The notes under the pieces are model-generated. The model was not told the DNA's origin and did no database searches. It worked only from the letters and a program-made list of their open reading frames with translations. A stretch of DNA of 43,434 nt from Bryobacterales bacterium (lineage in GTDB: Bacteria; Acidobacteriota; Terriglobia; Bryobacterales; Bryobacteraceae), in the NCBI GenBank assembly GCA_020851555.1, contig JADZCM010000036.1, forward strand, positions 1 through 43,434. Direction: 5' to 3'. Made by a program: the position numbers and the translations under genes. Shown here piece by piece: positions 16,325-25,645 of this stretch (position 1 is the stretch's first letter; each line of letters opens with the position of its first letter).

Positions 16325-17032
16325 CTACCTTGCCAGGCTCGCGTACCGCGCCGAGACCGCGTCCCAGTTGATGACGTTGTAGAAGGCGGCGACGTAATCC
16401 GCCCGGCGGTTCTGATACTTGAGGTAGTAGGCGTGCTCCCAAACGTCGATCCCCATCAGCGGAGTTTGGCCGGCCGTCAGCGGTGAGTCCTGGTTGGGCG
16501 TGGACACGACCGCAAGTTGCCGCGCCTGGTCGAGCGTCAGCCATGCCCAACCGCTGCCGAAGACTCCCAGCGCGGCCCTGGTGAGCTGTTCCTGAAAGCC
16601 GTTGAAGCTGCCGAACCGCTTGTCTATCGCCGCGGCCAGTTCGCCGGCCGGGGTCCTGGGGCCTCCCTTGGACATGATCTGCCAGAACAGCGTGTGGTTG
16701 GCGTGGCCCCCTCCGTTGTTGCGCACGGCCGTCCGGATCTCTTCCGGAATTGCGTTCAGGTCTCGAACCAGGTCCTCCACCGGCTTCCTGGCCAGATCGG
16801 GGAACTTCACCACCGCGTTGTTCAGGTTGGTGACGTAGGCGGCGTGGTGACGATCATGGTGGATCTGCATGGTCTGCGCGTCGATGTGCGGCTCCAGCGC
16901 GTCGAAGGCATACGGAAGGGCCGGAAGCGTGTAGGGCCCCTGCGCCGCGGGTGCTTGAGCGGACAGCCTGCCTGCAACCAGGCCTGCCGTCGAGAGGGCT
17001 AGGGTCGAAATGGCTTGTCGTCGGGTCGTCAA
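16325..17032 (-). CDS. sodA: Secreted manganese superoxide dismutase
   Basis: This is a 235-residue Fe/Mn-type superoxide dismutase, converting superoxide to oxygen and hydrogen peroxide. I placed the start at the TTG at 17032. It has GGAG seven bases upstream and opens a twin-arginine signal ([20 protein letters not shown], cleavage likely after AQA). Metal ligands are H58, H113, D196 and H200. The outer-sphere Gln181 in NQDSPL and the [11 protein letters not shown] context point to manganese. An exported enzyme would protect the envelope from external superoxide. A TAGAAT (17069-17064) upstream may be its -10. It is divergent from the PEP-CTERM gene. Confidence 0.92.
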   Translation of the reverse strand: MTTRRQAISTLALSTAGLVAGRLSAQAPAAQGPYTLPALPYAFDALEPHIDAQTMQIHHDRHHAAYVTNLNNAVVKFPDLARKPVEDLVRDLNAIPEEIRTAVRNNGGGHANHTLFWQIMSKGGPRTPAGELAAAIDKRFGSFNGFQEQLTRAALGVFGSGWAWLTLDQARQLAVVSTPNQDSPLTAGQTPLMGIDVWEHAYYLKYQNRRADYVAAFYNVINWDAVSARYASLAR

Positions 17033-17158
17033 TTCTCTGCTCCAGGTTCGCAAGTTACTGGGAATTCTACCCCTTGGATGAGTGTCCGAGGCCGGAGGAT
17101 TCCTTTGTTGCCAAGGTTTATCGAACGAGACGCCAGGGCATTGCCGGGAAGGTACCGG

Positions 17159-17194
17159 TACCATAAGTACCATTAGACTCAAAGATACCATTGA
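17159..17194 (+). repeat. Phased 9-bp direct repeats before a promoter
   Basis: TACCATAAG (17159), TACCATTAG (17168) and TACCATTGA (17186) share TACCAT and start 9 and 18 bp apart, so an unmatched 9-mer occupies the third slot. A doubled GGTACC (17151, 17157) abuts the array. It runs into the -35 of the PEP-CTERM gene promoter. Short phased repeats at this place usually bind an activator or repressor cooperatively. The repeats are seen; the role is inferred. Confidence 0.5.
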
Positions 17195-17220
17195 CACCCC
17201 CCCTCAAATTCCAGTAGGAT
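17191..17220 (+). promoter_or_regulatory. Promoter of the PEP-CTERM gene
   Basis: TTGACA (17191-17196), an 18-bp spacer and TAGGAT (17215-17220) form a sigma70-type promoter. It would give a leader of about 74 nt before the ATG at 17301. The perfect -35, weaker -10 and repeats just upstream suggest regulated expression. Confidence 0.5.
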
Positions 17221-17300
17221 TGACGAGTAGAGTTTCTTGTCGTCAAGTGGAGTTGGGTGTTTCTGGGGACGTTGGCGGCAGGAAGACAGGAGATGTCGAG

Positions 17301-17957
17301 ATGAAGCTCAAGTGGTTCGTAGCGGTGGCTCTGACGTGCGTAATCCCGGCGTTCGCGGGCCCGATCCTTCTCAACAACACGGGCATGGGCGGCTCGGTGG
17401 GCGGTGTTGATCCCAACTGGCTGATCAACGGAAGCGCAGCGGCCTACGTCACCACGGGTTCGCCAAACGGTTTTCCGTTCGCCTTTGACGGGAACCCCAT
17501 CTGGCTGGCGAACGATTCCACGTCCCGGTGGATTTCGCCCCACGCGACGTACACTGCGAGCGGTCCGGGTGACACTCCCGGTGTGTGGCTGTTCTCCACG
17601 ACGTTCGACCTGACGGGACTCGATCCTAACACCGCTACAATCACGGGCCGGTGGCTCGCGGATAACAGCGGCGGTGTCATCTACCTCAACGGCGTCAACC
17701 TCGGACAGGGGACTACGGGATGGTCGAGTTGGACCAACTTTACGATCACCAGCGGCTTCCAGTCCGGCGTGAACACGCTCGAATTCCTGGTCAACAATGG
17801 CCCGGGCGCCATTGGCAACCCGGCTGGCCTTCGTGTTGAGATGAGCGGCAACGCAGACCCGCTGGGTGAGATCCCCGAGCCGGCAACGATGCTGCTCATG
17901 GGCGCGGGTCTTCTCGGTCTCGGGTTGATCCGGCGGGCCAGAAAGTCAGCCCGGTAG
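17301..17957 (+). CDS. PEP-CTERM sorted exported protein
   Basis: This is a 218-residue exported protein. The ATG at 17301 has GGAG nine bases upstream and opens a signal peptide (MKLKWFVAVALTCVIPAFA). The C terminus has the PEP-CTERM sorting signal: EIPEPATMLLMGAGLLGLGL, then basic RRARK. Exosortase cleaves such proteins and attaches them to the envelope or releases them, usually in bacteria that make exopolysaccharide. The body is Gly/Asn/Trp-rich and may be a beta-sandwich, with no catalytic motif seen. No exosortase gene is in the window. The two glycosyltransferase genes nearby fit the usual link with polysaccharide. Confidence 0.9.
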   Translation: MKLKWFVAVALTCVIPAFAGPILLNNTGMGGSVGGVDPNWLINGSAAAYVTTGSPNGFPFAFDGNPIWLANDSTSRWISPHATYTASGPGDTPGVWLFSTTFDLTGLDPNTATITGRWLADNSGGVIYLNGVNLGQGTTGWSSWTNFTITSGFQSGVNTLEFLVNNGPGAIGNPAGLRVEMSGNADPLGEIPEPATMLLMGAGLLGLGLIRRARKSAR

Positions 17958-18006
17958 AGGCATCTGTTACCTCCCTCGGGCCACCCGCCGCAGGGAGCAG
18001 GAATCC

Positions 18007-18041
18007 AACCCGGAGGAACGCGAAGCGTTCCTCCGGGTTTT
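18007..18041 (+). terminator. Intrinsic terminator after the PEP-CTERM gene
   Basis: A 15-bp perfect stem (18007-18021 with 18025-18039) has a GAA loop and runs into TTTT. It is among the strongest terminator signals in the window and isolates the PEP-CTERM unit. Read leftward, the T-run is only two bases, so it is a poor terminator for the glycosyltransferase gene. Confidence 0.85.
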
Positions 18042-18055
18042 GCATTTCTTGACAG

Positions 18056-21000
18056 CTAAGCCCGGCCGCGGCCAAACCCGGGGCGCTTTTTCTTTCTTCC
18101 TACGAGAAGCACGAAATCGCTCGGGAGTATTCCGCGGCCGATGTAGGCCTGCTCCAGCGCGTTGATGCAGTCGATGAAGTGCAGTGCGTTCGGATCCTCA
18201 TCCGGGAAATTCTGGATGATTCCGTTGTAGAGAAGTTGCTGTATGGTCCCGCCAAGCGGGTTGTTCACGACCGGATTGAAGAAACGCCCGAACAGAGGCA
18301 CGATGTCCTCGGACCGGATGGCCTCGCTCGGGCAGACCGCGATGACCTGCTCTACGGTGCTGCGTCCCTCTTCGTTTTTCAGCATTCCGTGCGGGTAGAT
18401 GCGCATTTGCTCCGGCAGCAGCCCGAGCATCAGCCGCGTCAGTTTGAGTTGCTCCTCCGTCCACTGAAACCGGTTCGGTCCCACGTATTCCTCAAACACC
18501 ACAAAACCGTCGTCGGCCAGCGCGCGGTTGCACTCTTCGAAGATGTGCTCAAGCCGCTCGAAGTGGTGAACGCAGTGAATGCCGCAGATGAGATCGAACG
18601 ATATCTCCGGAAGCCGGACCCGGTTGACGTCGCAGGCCATGTAGGAGACGTCGATCCCCTCGGCCCGGCACCTTTCGGCAGTAGCCGCGAAACGGGACTC
18701 CTCCAGGTCAAGCCCGGTGATCGACTGCGCGTATCCCTCCTTCGCCAGTTTGTACAAGTGGGCGCCATCGCCGCAGCCGAGTTCGAGGACTCGCCGCGGG
18801 ATACGCCCCAGGCTCCGGCGCACCCATTCCCGCCAGTCGCGGTCCTCGATCCGGCTCTTCTCCAGGTAGTGGCCGGCCACTCTGGGATGTTGGAGCCACC
18901 TCTGCCTCTCGCCCGCTTCCGCCCTCCGCTCCGTATCGATCCAGTGCGCAATCTCCCGCTGATGCGGATCCATCTCGGCCGGCGCGGATGTCCCTGCGGA
19001 TCCCTCTCCGATCGAGCGCGGAGCGGGCGGTGGGGACAGGCGCGACTCCACCTCCGGATGGTGCGCGGGGAGGGAGCCGGCTACAGGTACCGTCTGCTCC
19101 GGTCCGCAGCGCACGCGGTTGCGCAGCCGCTTCCACTCGGCTGCAAAGACGGCTGGATCGTGGCGGACGGCGGCGGAGACCGGCCGCACTCCCTCACGCG
19201 GCACGTGCGGCGTCCAGCGGGTGTTCCAACGCCGCTCGTAAGCCAGGCGATTTCTTTCGAACAGGTCCTCGTAGTCGGCCGTCTTCAACTGGCCGAAAGA
19301 ACCCTGGCCGAAATGATGCACGAAACAGTCCTCCGCGCAGGCGGCCGTCTTTCCAAGCTGGAGGATGCGCCGCGCGAAGTCGTCGTCCTCGAACATCCCC
19401 AGCCCGTAGCTCTCGTCGAGCCCGCCCGCCCGGCGGTACACATCGGCCTTCATCATGCCGCAGAACAGGGGCGCCATGGATAATGGCGAGCGCCGGCGCC
19501 AGAAGGTCTTCGCCCGCAACCGGCTGAACGTCTCCATCTCCACGAGGCCGCGGTAGCCGGTCTCGATTCTCGCTTCGTTGCCGGCGAAGTTGGTGACCGG
19601 ACAGATCAGGCCGAGCGCCGCATCGTCTTCCAGGTGCCAGCGCAGCCTCGCCAGCCAGCGCGGTGTCACGACCGTGTCCGGGTTCAACAACACAAGGAAC
19701 TCGCCGCCGGCCGCTTCCGCTCCCCGGTTGTTGCCGGCTGCGAAACCGCAGTTCCGGTCGAGTTGGATGATCCGGACCGGCGCGCCGGCTTCCTGGAGGC
19801 TTCGGGCCAGATCCAGCGTCCCATCGGTCGAGGCGTTGTCCACCACGATCAGCTCATAGCAGCCTTGCTCCGTGTAGGCCAGCACGGATTCGAGACACAG
19901 AGCCAGGTAAGGCGCCGAGTTGTGCGTGACGACGACGATGGACGTCAGGCCGCGCGCCTCCCGGATGCCGCGGCTGATGACATCCACCCGCTCGGCCCAC
20001 GTGTTGCTCTTCGCGATCCCCCGCCGCTTCGCGGCGAGCGCCTCCGATGACTCGCTGGCGGCCCGGTCCAGCAGTTCCACGTAGTGGGAACAGGAATCGG
20101 CCAGGTAGACCGCGTCGCCCCAGATCTCAAGTTCCCCCATGCGGGTGGCCACCACCGGTTTTCCGCCGCTGAAGTACTCGTACAGCTTGACCGGGTCAGT
20201 GGCCTGGGTCACCTCGTTCACCAGGAATGGGATGGTGCAGACATCGAAGGACGCCAGAAACGCGGGCATCTCCTCGTAAGGACGGTTACCCATGAAGTGC
20301 ACGTTCGGCAGTTTTTCCAGCGAGCGGACGTCACGCTCAAACACCTGCCCTACCAGGACGAAACTGTACTGTGGCCTGCGCCGCGCCGCCTCTTCCAGCA
20401 GGTCCAGGTCCATCCAATCCGCGATCGCACCGAAGTAGCCAACGATAGGGCGAGGGACAGCCGCAAGGTCCGGGTGGGACGCCGCGTTCTGGAAACGCTG
20501 GTAATCGGCGCCGTTGCGCACCAGGGCCATCCTCTTGGCCTCGCCTTTGAACTTCTGCTCCAGTTTGGCCGCTGACACCAGGACCAGGTCCGCCTCCCGG
20601 ACCAGCGATTGCTCCTCCGAGCGGATGAAATCGCTGATGTTGGGAAACGGGTCCCAATCGTCCATGCAATCGTAGACCAGGAGCCCGTGCGACAACTCGC
20701 GCAGGTTCAGGGCGAGTCTGCGCCAGTAGGGCAACTGGACCATGAGAACAAGGTCCGAGATCTCCATGTCTCTGCACAGTTGCCGGAGGCTTTCCGTCTG
20801 CTCTTGCCGGGCGGTTTCGTCCAGTTCGTCCCGGTACGGCTCCCGAGCGGGAGTCCTTAGGCGGACTTCCCACAGGTTGTTTCGCAGCAGTCTGGTCCGA
20901 TAGGCGACAGGAGACCCGGCTGTTGTGACTCTGCCCGGACTGACCCAGAACACCCGATGCCCTCTCGCCGCCAGTTCCACGGCCACCTGCTGGGGCCGCT

Positions 21001-21520
21001 GAAAACGGAAATCGAAGTCGATGATGGCGAGTATGACGATATCGGTCTGCCGGGGAAGAGGAAGCTCACACAGATTGCCGGCGCCGCCGGGACCGGCTGG
21101 CTCGAGACTGTCCGCAAGCCGGAGGGCTTTCCCGGACATGTAGTCTGATATCCGCGGAAAGGAAAGTTCCTGGGCGGCCAGAAGGAGCCGCCGGCGTGAG
21201 GGTTGGAACAATAGTCCCCGCACCGCGTCGGCGGCCGAAATCAGGCCGCGCCGCCGGAACGCGGCGTAGACGGCCCGGGCGGCAAGCATCAATGCCCACG
21301 CCCTTTGCGACTGGAAGACTCGCAGCTCCGCGTCCAGGTCTGATTGAAACTGGCACGCCTGGCGCACGACCTCGGCACACGAGTGTTCCGCCTCGTTGAG
21401 GCGCGCTCTGAGTTCGTCCACGGCGGGATCCCGGACGGCGCTCCCGGCCTCCTCGAAGGCTCCGGCACTCTCCCTGGAACCGGCGTTCACCGCGTCTGGA
21501 TCTGGATTGTGGCCATCCAT
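18056..21520 (-). CDS. Three-domain glycosyltransferase (GT4-like, GT2) fused to a methyltransferase
   Basis: This is a 1,154-residue cytoplasmic protein with four parts. A short coiled coil (residues ~34-75) comes first. A GT-B glycosyltransferase (~160-510) follows, with RFQRPQQVAVELAARGHRVFW and the donor-site region DPVKLYEYFSGGKPVVAT. A GT2 domain (~523-780) begins SIVVVTHNS and has NPD in place of DxD and rhamnosyltransferase-like CGFAAGNNRG. A class I methyltransferase (~880-1150) has VLELGCGDGAHLYKLA. It could add two sugars and methylate the product, as in O-antigen or capsule chains. The GT-B part is closely related to the next gene upstream on this strand. Substrates are unknown. 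The ATG at 21520 follows GGGAAG. Confidence 0.85.
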   Translation of the reverse strand: MDGHNPDPDAVNAGSRESAGAFEEAGSAVRDPAVDELRARLNEAEHSCAEVVRQACQFQSDLDAELRVFQSQRAWALMLAARAVYAAFRRRGLISAADAVRGLLFQPSRRRLLLAAQELSFPRISDYMSGKALRLADSLEPAGPGGAGNLCELPLPRQTDIVILAIIDFDFRFQRPQQVAVELAARGHRVFWVSPGRVTTAGSPVAYRTRLLRNNLWEVRLRTPAREPYRDELDETARQEQTESLRQLCRDMEISDLVLMVQLPYWRRLALNLRELSHGLLVYDCMDDWDPFPNISDFIRSEEQSLVREADLVLVSAAKLEQKFKGEAKRMALVRNGADYQRFQNAASHPDLAAVPRPIVGYFGAIADWMDLDLLEEAARRRPQYSFVLVGQVFERDVRSLEKLPNVHFMGNRPYEEMPAFLASFDVCTIPFLVNEVTQATDPVKLYEYFSGGKPVVATRMGELEIWGDAVYLADSCSHYVELLDRAASESSEALAAKRRGIAKSNTWAERVDVISRGIREARGLTSIVVVTHNSAPYLALCLESVLAYTEQGCYELIVVDNASTDGTLDLARSLQEAGAPVRIIQLDRNCGFAAGNNRGAEAAGGEFLVLLNPDTVVTPRWLARLRWHLEDDAALGLICPVTNFAGNEARIETGYRGLVEMETFSRLRAKTFWRRRSPLSMAPLFCGMMKADVYRRAGGLDESYGLGMFEDDDFARRILQLGKTAACAEDCFVHHFGQGSFGQLKTADYEDLFERNRLAYERRWNTRWTPHVPREGVRPVSAAVRHDPAVFAAEWKRLRNRVRCGPEQTVPVAGSLPAHHPEVESRLSPPPAPRSIGEGSAGTSAPAEMDPHQREIAHWIDTERRAEAGERQRWLQHPRVAGHYLEKSRIEDRDWREWVRRSLGRIPRRVLELGCGDGAHLYKLAKEGYAQSITGLDLEESRFAATAERCRAEGIDVSYMACDVNRVRLPEISFDLICGIHCVHHFERLEHIFEECNRALADDGFVVFEEYVGPNRFQWTEEQLKLTRLMLGLLPEQMRIYPHGMLKNEEGRSTVEQVIAVCPSEAIRSEDIVPLFGRFFNPVVNNPLGGTIQQLLYNGIIQNFPDEDPNALHFIDCINALEQAYIGRGILPSDFVLLVGRKKKRPGFGRGRA

Positions 21521-21537
21521 CTTGAAAACTTCCCGGC

Positions 21538-21559
21538 TGCACCCGAGTCCACGGGTGCA
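21538..21559 (-). other. Leader hairpin before the large glycosyltransferase gene
   Basis: TGCACCCG (21538-21545) and CGGGTGCA (21552-21559) form an 8-bp perfect stem with a 6-nt loop. It ends 18 nt before the start codon at 21520, in the otherwise featureless 241-bp gap between the two glycosyltransferase genes. It may be a translational control element or an operator; no T-run follows. Confidence 0.3.
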
Positions 21560-21761
21560 GGACCATCACCCTCCGTACTGCAACTCACATCGTAGCGCGG
21601 GCCGCGCCGCCGGAATGCGCTGCCGGCATGCATTCGAAGTTCCGTGCGGATTTCCGCGCCGGACCCCCGGCCCGGCTGCCGGCGCACCCGGGCAAGGCCG
21701 AGGCGGGCGTCCGCTGCGGTCCGCGGGGGACCGCCCCACACGCGGCGCCGGTCAATCAACT

Positions 21762-23096
21762 TCAGACACGTGACGCCAGAGCCTCTTCGATCTGCCGCAC
21801 GCGTGACGCCCAGGTCTCTCCGCGAACCGAATCGGCGCGGCGCTGCCTGAGCAGCGAGTCGTTCTCGCCGGCCGCCTCCTCGACCTTGCGCGCGAAATCC
21901 TCCGGCCCGCCGGCGATGTAGACGAGATCGCCGAACATCTCGACCTCCGGCAGCCGGGTGCTCACCACCGGCAGCCCGAAGCTCAGGTACTCATACAGCT
22001 TGATGGGGTTGGCGGCAACGGTGAGTTCGTTCACCAGGAACGGAATCAGCGCTACATCGAAGTCCGCAAGGTGTGCTGCAAGTTCGGAGTGCGGCGCCTC
22101 GCCGGACAGCACCACGTTGGGGAGTTCCTTCAGAGCCAGTACAGCCCGGTTCTCAATCCGGCCGATCAGGACGAACTTCCAGTCGGGCTGCCGCAGGGCT
22201 GCCGACTTCACGGCCGCCATATCGAACCATTCATCCAACGCCCCGACGTATCCGATCACCTTCTCCGGCCCGCTGCGGGATCTGGCCGGGACGGCTTCTC
22301 CGTGCAAGGCTCCGTACCCGCCGGCCGCGGCATTCCGAACGAGCAGAGACTTGCCGCGGAGCGAGGGGAACTCCGCCAGCTTGGCGTCCAGCAGAGGCTG
22401 CGACGAGAACAGCGCCAGGTCGCTGCACTCAAGCAGGTCCGCTTCCGCCGCCACCACCTCCCGCCGCATGTTGCGGAAGCCGCTCAGCAGGTCGTGGCAG
22501 TCGTAGACGATTGGAAAGCCGTACTCCCGCCGCAACTTCACCGCTACGCCGAGCCAGAACGGGAGGCTGACGAGTTGCACAAGCTTCTTCACCCCGGCGG
22601 CGCGCATCAGCCGGCCCAGCGCATCTGCCAGGATCCCGCACTCCCGGCTGGTTGCCATGCGATGATGAACCACAGGCTCCCGCGGCAGCCGCAGGTGCAG
22701 TTCATAGAGACCGGCTGCCAGGGTCGAGATCCTGTGCCCGCGCTCGCGGCAGTAGATTCGTCTGAACTGGAACCCAAGGTGGGGGTTCAGGTAGAAACAG
22801 CGATGACCTGCCGCCGCCAGCCCCAGGGCCAGGTGCTGAGTTCGCTGAATCCTGCTGTGCCAGTCCGTCATGGGGAGGAAGAGCAGGTCCGGCTGCTCTG
22901 CGCCTTCGGGCAAAGCCTGTGAGGCCGGCGGCGGAAACGCCGTTGACGGGTAGCGCCAGCACTCCGTCAGGTAGGAGGGGCGCGGCTTTCCGAGCAGGCC
23001 GAAGCAAAGCCACCGGCTGGTGTAGGGACGCAACGGTTCTCTCGCCAGCAGTGCGCCCAACCACCTCCCAATGCTCGTGCCAATCGCGCCCGGCAA
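21762..23096 (-). CDS. GT-B glycosyltransferase, paralogue of the fused enzyme
   Basis: This is a 444-residue GT4-like glycosyltransferase, single domain. RTQHLALGLAAAGHRCFYLN in the N-terminal half and NPIKLYEYLSFGLPVVSTR in the donor site match the GT-B part of the downstream fusion protein. Both also share IPFLVNE and the [ED]xxGDxVY[IL]A region, so the pair arose by duplication. It probably transfers a sugar to the same glycan. The TTG start at 23096 is uncertain because no ribosome site precedes it; the true start may be a few codons inward. It is divergent from the epimerase gene. Confidence 0.82.
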   Translation of the reverse strand: MPGAIGTSIGRWLGALLAREPLRPYTSRWLCFGLLGKPRPSYLTECWRYPSTAFPPPASQALPEGAEQPDLLFLPMTDWHSRIQRTQHLALGLAAAGHRCFYLNPHLGFQFRRIYCRERGHRISTLAAGLYELHLRLPREPVVHHRMATSRECGILADALGRLMRAAGVKKLVQLVSLPFWLGVAVKLRREYGFPIVYDCHDLLSGFRNMRREVVAAEADLLECSDLALFSSQPLLDAKLAEFPSLRGKSLLVRNAAAGGYGALHGEAVPARSRSGPEKVIGYVGALDEWFDMAAVKSAALRQPDWKFVLIGRIENRAVLALKELPNVVLSGEAPHSELAAHLADFDVALIPFLVNELTVAANPIKLYEYLSFGLPVVSTRLPEVEMFGDLVYIAGGPEDFARKVEEAAGENDSLLRQRRADSVRGETWASRVRQIEEALASRV

Positions 23097-23227
23097 GACA
23101 AATCATAACGCAGTGGTTGCGGGATGCGGCGGAGCGCCCGCCGGCGGCCGCGGGACACATCCGGTCCGGCGTTCTCCCCGGGCCGTGTTCGTTCTCCTCT
23201 CCGGCCGGATTCGTGCAGAATAGGAGA

Positions 23228-24376
23228 ATGGTACGCAGACATCTTCTATTGGGGCCTGGCCTGTCTCTCCTGCTTCTCGCGGGGTGTGGGCCGCGGACAC
23301 AGACAGGAGCTGTGAAGCAAATGAACAAGCAAGCCTTCGGCTCAACGGCGGACGGCCAGCCGGTGGACATCTACACCCTAACCAACAAGAACGGCATGCA
23401 GGCCTCCGTCATCACCTATGGGGGCATCCTGACGCGCCTCCAAACGCCCGGCCGGGCGGGCCAACTGGACGATGTCGTCCTGGGCTTCGACGACCTGGCG
23501 AGCTACCTCAAAGGCCATCCCTACATGGGCGCTATCGTCGGCCGTTACGGGAACCGCATCGGAAACGCGCGGTTCACGCTCGACGGGATCGAATACAAGC
23601 TGGCCGCCAACAACGGGCCCAATGCGCTGCATGGCGGGTTGAAGGGATTCGACAAAGTGGTCTGGCAGGCGCGGGACGCCTCCGACGCGCAGGCCGAACG
23701 GCTCGAACTCCGTTACCTCAGCAAGGACGGGGAAGAGGGTTATCCCGGCAACCTCTCGGTTACCGTTGTCTATTCCCTCACGGACCAGAACGAACTGCGG
23801 ATCGACTATAGCGCGACGACGGACAAGGACACCGTGGTCAACCTGACCAACCACTCCTACTTCAACCTGGGCGGCTCGTCCGAGCCCGACATTCTGGGGC
23901 ACGAGTTGACGCTTTACGCGGACCGTTTCACGCCGGTGGACAAGACCCTGATCCCGACCGGCGAACTGCGCAGCGTGGAGGGAACGCCTTTCGACTTCCG
24001 CAAGCCCGCCCTGGTCGGCGCCCGGATCAACCAGAAAGACGAGCAGCTCGGCTTCGGCGGAGGGTACGACCACAACTTCGTCCTCTCCTCCGGCGGCGGA
24101 TCGCTGGCGCTCGCGGCGCGGGTCCGCGAACCCAAGAGCGGGCGGGTGATGGAGGTCCTCACCACCGAGCCTGGAATTCAGTTCTACACGGGCAATTTCC
24201 TGGACGGAAGCCTCACCGGACGGGGTGGCAGGGTGTTCACCAAGCGCTCCGGGCTGTGCCTCGAGACGCAGCACTTCCCCGACTCGCCGAACAAGCCCGC
24301 GTTCCCATCGACGGAGCTGAAGCCCGGCCAGAAATACCAGACCACAACGGTCTACCGCTTTTCGGTCTCAGACTAG
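23228..24376 (+). CDS. Aldose 1-epimerase, lipoprotein
   Basis: This 382-residue protein interconverts alpha and beta anomers of aldoses (galactose mutarotase family). The N terminus is a lipoprotein signal (LLLGPGLSLLLLAGCG) with the lipobox LAGC, so it acts outside the cytoplasmic membrane, probably on sugars being imported. Active-site regions are GRYGNRIGNARF, NALHGGLKGFDK (His), NLTNHSYFNLGG (His), GGYDHNF (Asp) and CLETQHFPDSPN (the catalytic Glu). The ATG at 23228 has TAGGAGA directly upstream. The length is normal for GalM plus signal. It is followed by an unrelated gene 84 bp on. Confidence 0.93.
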   Translation: MVRRHLLLGPGLSLLLLAGCGPRTQTGAVKQMNKQAFGSTADGQPVDIYTLTNKNGMQASVITYGGILTRLQTPGRAGQLDDVVLGFDDLASYLKGHPYMGAIVGRYGNRIGNARFTLDGIEYKLAANNGPNALHGGLKGFDKVVWQARDASDAQAERLELRYLSKDGEEGYPGNLSVTVVYSLTDQNELRIDYSATTDKDTVVNLTNHSYFNLGGSSEPDILGHELTLYADRFTPVDKTLIPTGELRSVEGTPFDFRKPALVGARINQKDEQLGFGGGYDHNFVLSSGGGSLALAARVREPKSGRVMEVLTTEPGIQFYTGNFLDGSLTGRGGRVFTKRSGLCLETQHFPDSPNKPAFPSTELKPGQKYQTTTVYRFSVSD

Positions 24377-24460
24377 CCGCGCCCATACCGCGGCCGCCGG
24401 GCGTCCGCACGATCCGGCATGATAGAGTAACACTTAGCAGGTCATACGGTTGAGTATCCC

Positions 24461-25630
24461 GTGGCCCTGGTCGCCGACTCGCTGTCTACCAACAAGCCCA
24501 AGAACCCCGCCGTGGCCGTACTGGCGTTGGCCGGAGCGGTTGCGCTGCTCTACTTCGGGCAGCTCTTCTTCGTCACGCTGATCTCGGCGGTGGTGCTCGC
24601 TTTCATTCTCGAGCCGTCCGTGGTCCTTGTGATGCGGCTTCGCCTTCCCCGGGCGGTGGCCAGCTTCGTCGTCTGCGTGATCGCCCTCCTGGTTCTTTAC
24701 CTGGCGGGGCTCGGCGTGTACACGCAGGCCGTGAGCATCTACCGCGACTTGCCGGCCTACAGCAGCCGTATCACCGAACTGGTCGACGCCGCCATCCTGC
24801 GCGTCGAGGAGATGGAGCGTACCACCTACCGGCTCTTGGTGCCGAAGCGGATTCAAGACCGCGAGAAACAAAGCGGCGCACCGCCTGCCGAAGCCGCCGG
24901 CAAGGCCAAGGAACCGCGCCGGCGGTCGGCTGAACCGCCCGCTCCCGTGCTGCCGCCGGTTCAGGAGGTCCGTATCCTCCAGGAACGTACGCCTTGGGTC
25001 AATTACCTTTACGCCCACCTGGGCTCGGTGTACGACATCCTTCTCATGGCGTCCTTCGTGCCTTTCCTGGTCTACTTCATGCTGAGCTGGCGGGACCACG
25101 TTTACAGGGCCTTCCTGCAACTGTTTGACGGCCACGCGCGTCTGGTCGCCGGCAATACCCTGGAAGGAATCGCTGGTATGGTGCGCGGCTTCGTGGTTGG
25201 GAACTTCGCTCTTGGGCTGATGCTGGCGGGAGTAAGCTCGGCGTTGTTCTGGGTGTTCCGGCTGCCCTACCCTTTGCTGATCGGACCGTTGAGCGGATTC
25301 CTCAGCCTCATCCCCTACATCGGATTGCCGCTCGCGTTGATACCGCCGCTGTTCGCCGCGCTGCCCGTTTACTTGACGATGGCGCCTTACCTGCTGGTGG
25401 GGAGCGTCGTCGCGGTTCTGCACCTGCTCGCGCTGAATCTCTTCTATCCCAAGGTCGTAGGATCGAGGGTGCACCTGAATCCGCTGGTGGTGACGGTGGC
25501 GCTGATGCTGTGGACCGTGCTCTGGGGGGCGGTCGGACTGGTCCTCGCCATTCCCTTGACGGCCGGCATCAAGGCGGTGTGCGACAACGTCCGGGGGTTG
25601 GAAGCCTACGGCCGCCTTTTGGGTGATTGA
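24461..25630 (+). CDS. AI-2E family (PerM/YdiK-like) membrane protein
   Basis: This 389-residue protein has about eight membrane spans and the AI-2E/UPF0118 layout. Paired N-terminal spans (VAVLALAGAVALLYFG onward) come first. A cytoplasmic segment is unusually long and proline-rich here (residues ~135-175, with AEAAGKAKEPRRRSAEPP). The C-terminal half has GFVVGNFALGLMLAG and GPLSGFLSLIPYIGLPLALIPP. Members export AI-2, antiport sodium/protons or have unknown cargo, so the substrate is open. The GTG at 24461 has no clear ribosome site. An ATGATAGAGT 33 nt upstream recurs before the gene at 34981. It ends 15 bp before the next gene, a probable operon. Confidence 0.88.
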   Translation: MALVADSLSTNKPKNPAVAVLALAGAVALLYFGQLFFVTLISAVVLAFILEPSVVLVMRLRLPRAVASFVVCVIALLVLYLAGLGVYTQAVSIYRDLPAYSSRITELVDAAILRVEEMERTTYRLLVPKRIQDREKQSGAPPAEAAGKAKEPRRRSAEPPAPVLPPVQEVRILQERTPWVNYLYAHLGSVYDILLMASFVPFLVYFMLSWRDHVYRAFLQLFDGHARLVAGNTLEGIAGMVRGFVVGNFALGLMLAGVSSALFWVFRLPYPLLIGPLSGFLSLIPYIGLPLALIPPLFAALPVYLTMAPYLLVGSVVAVLHLLALNLFYPKVVGSRVHLNPLVVTVALMLWTVLWGAVGLVLAIPLTAGIKAVCDNVRGLEAYGRLLGD

Positions 25631-25645
25631 GGGCCAGGGATAAGC

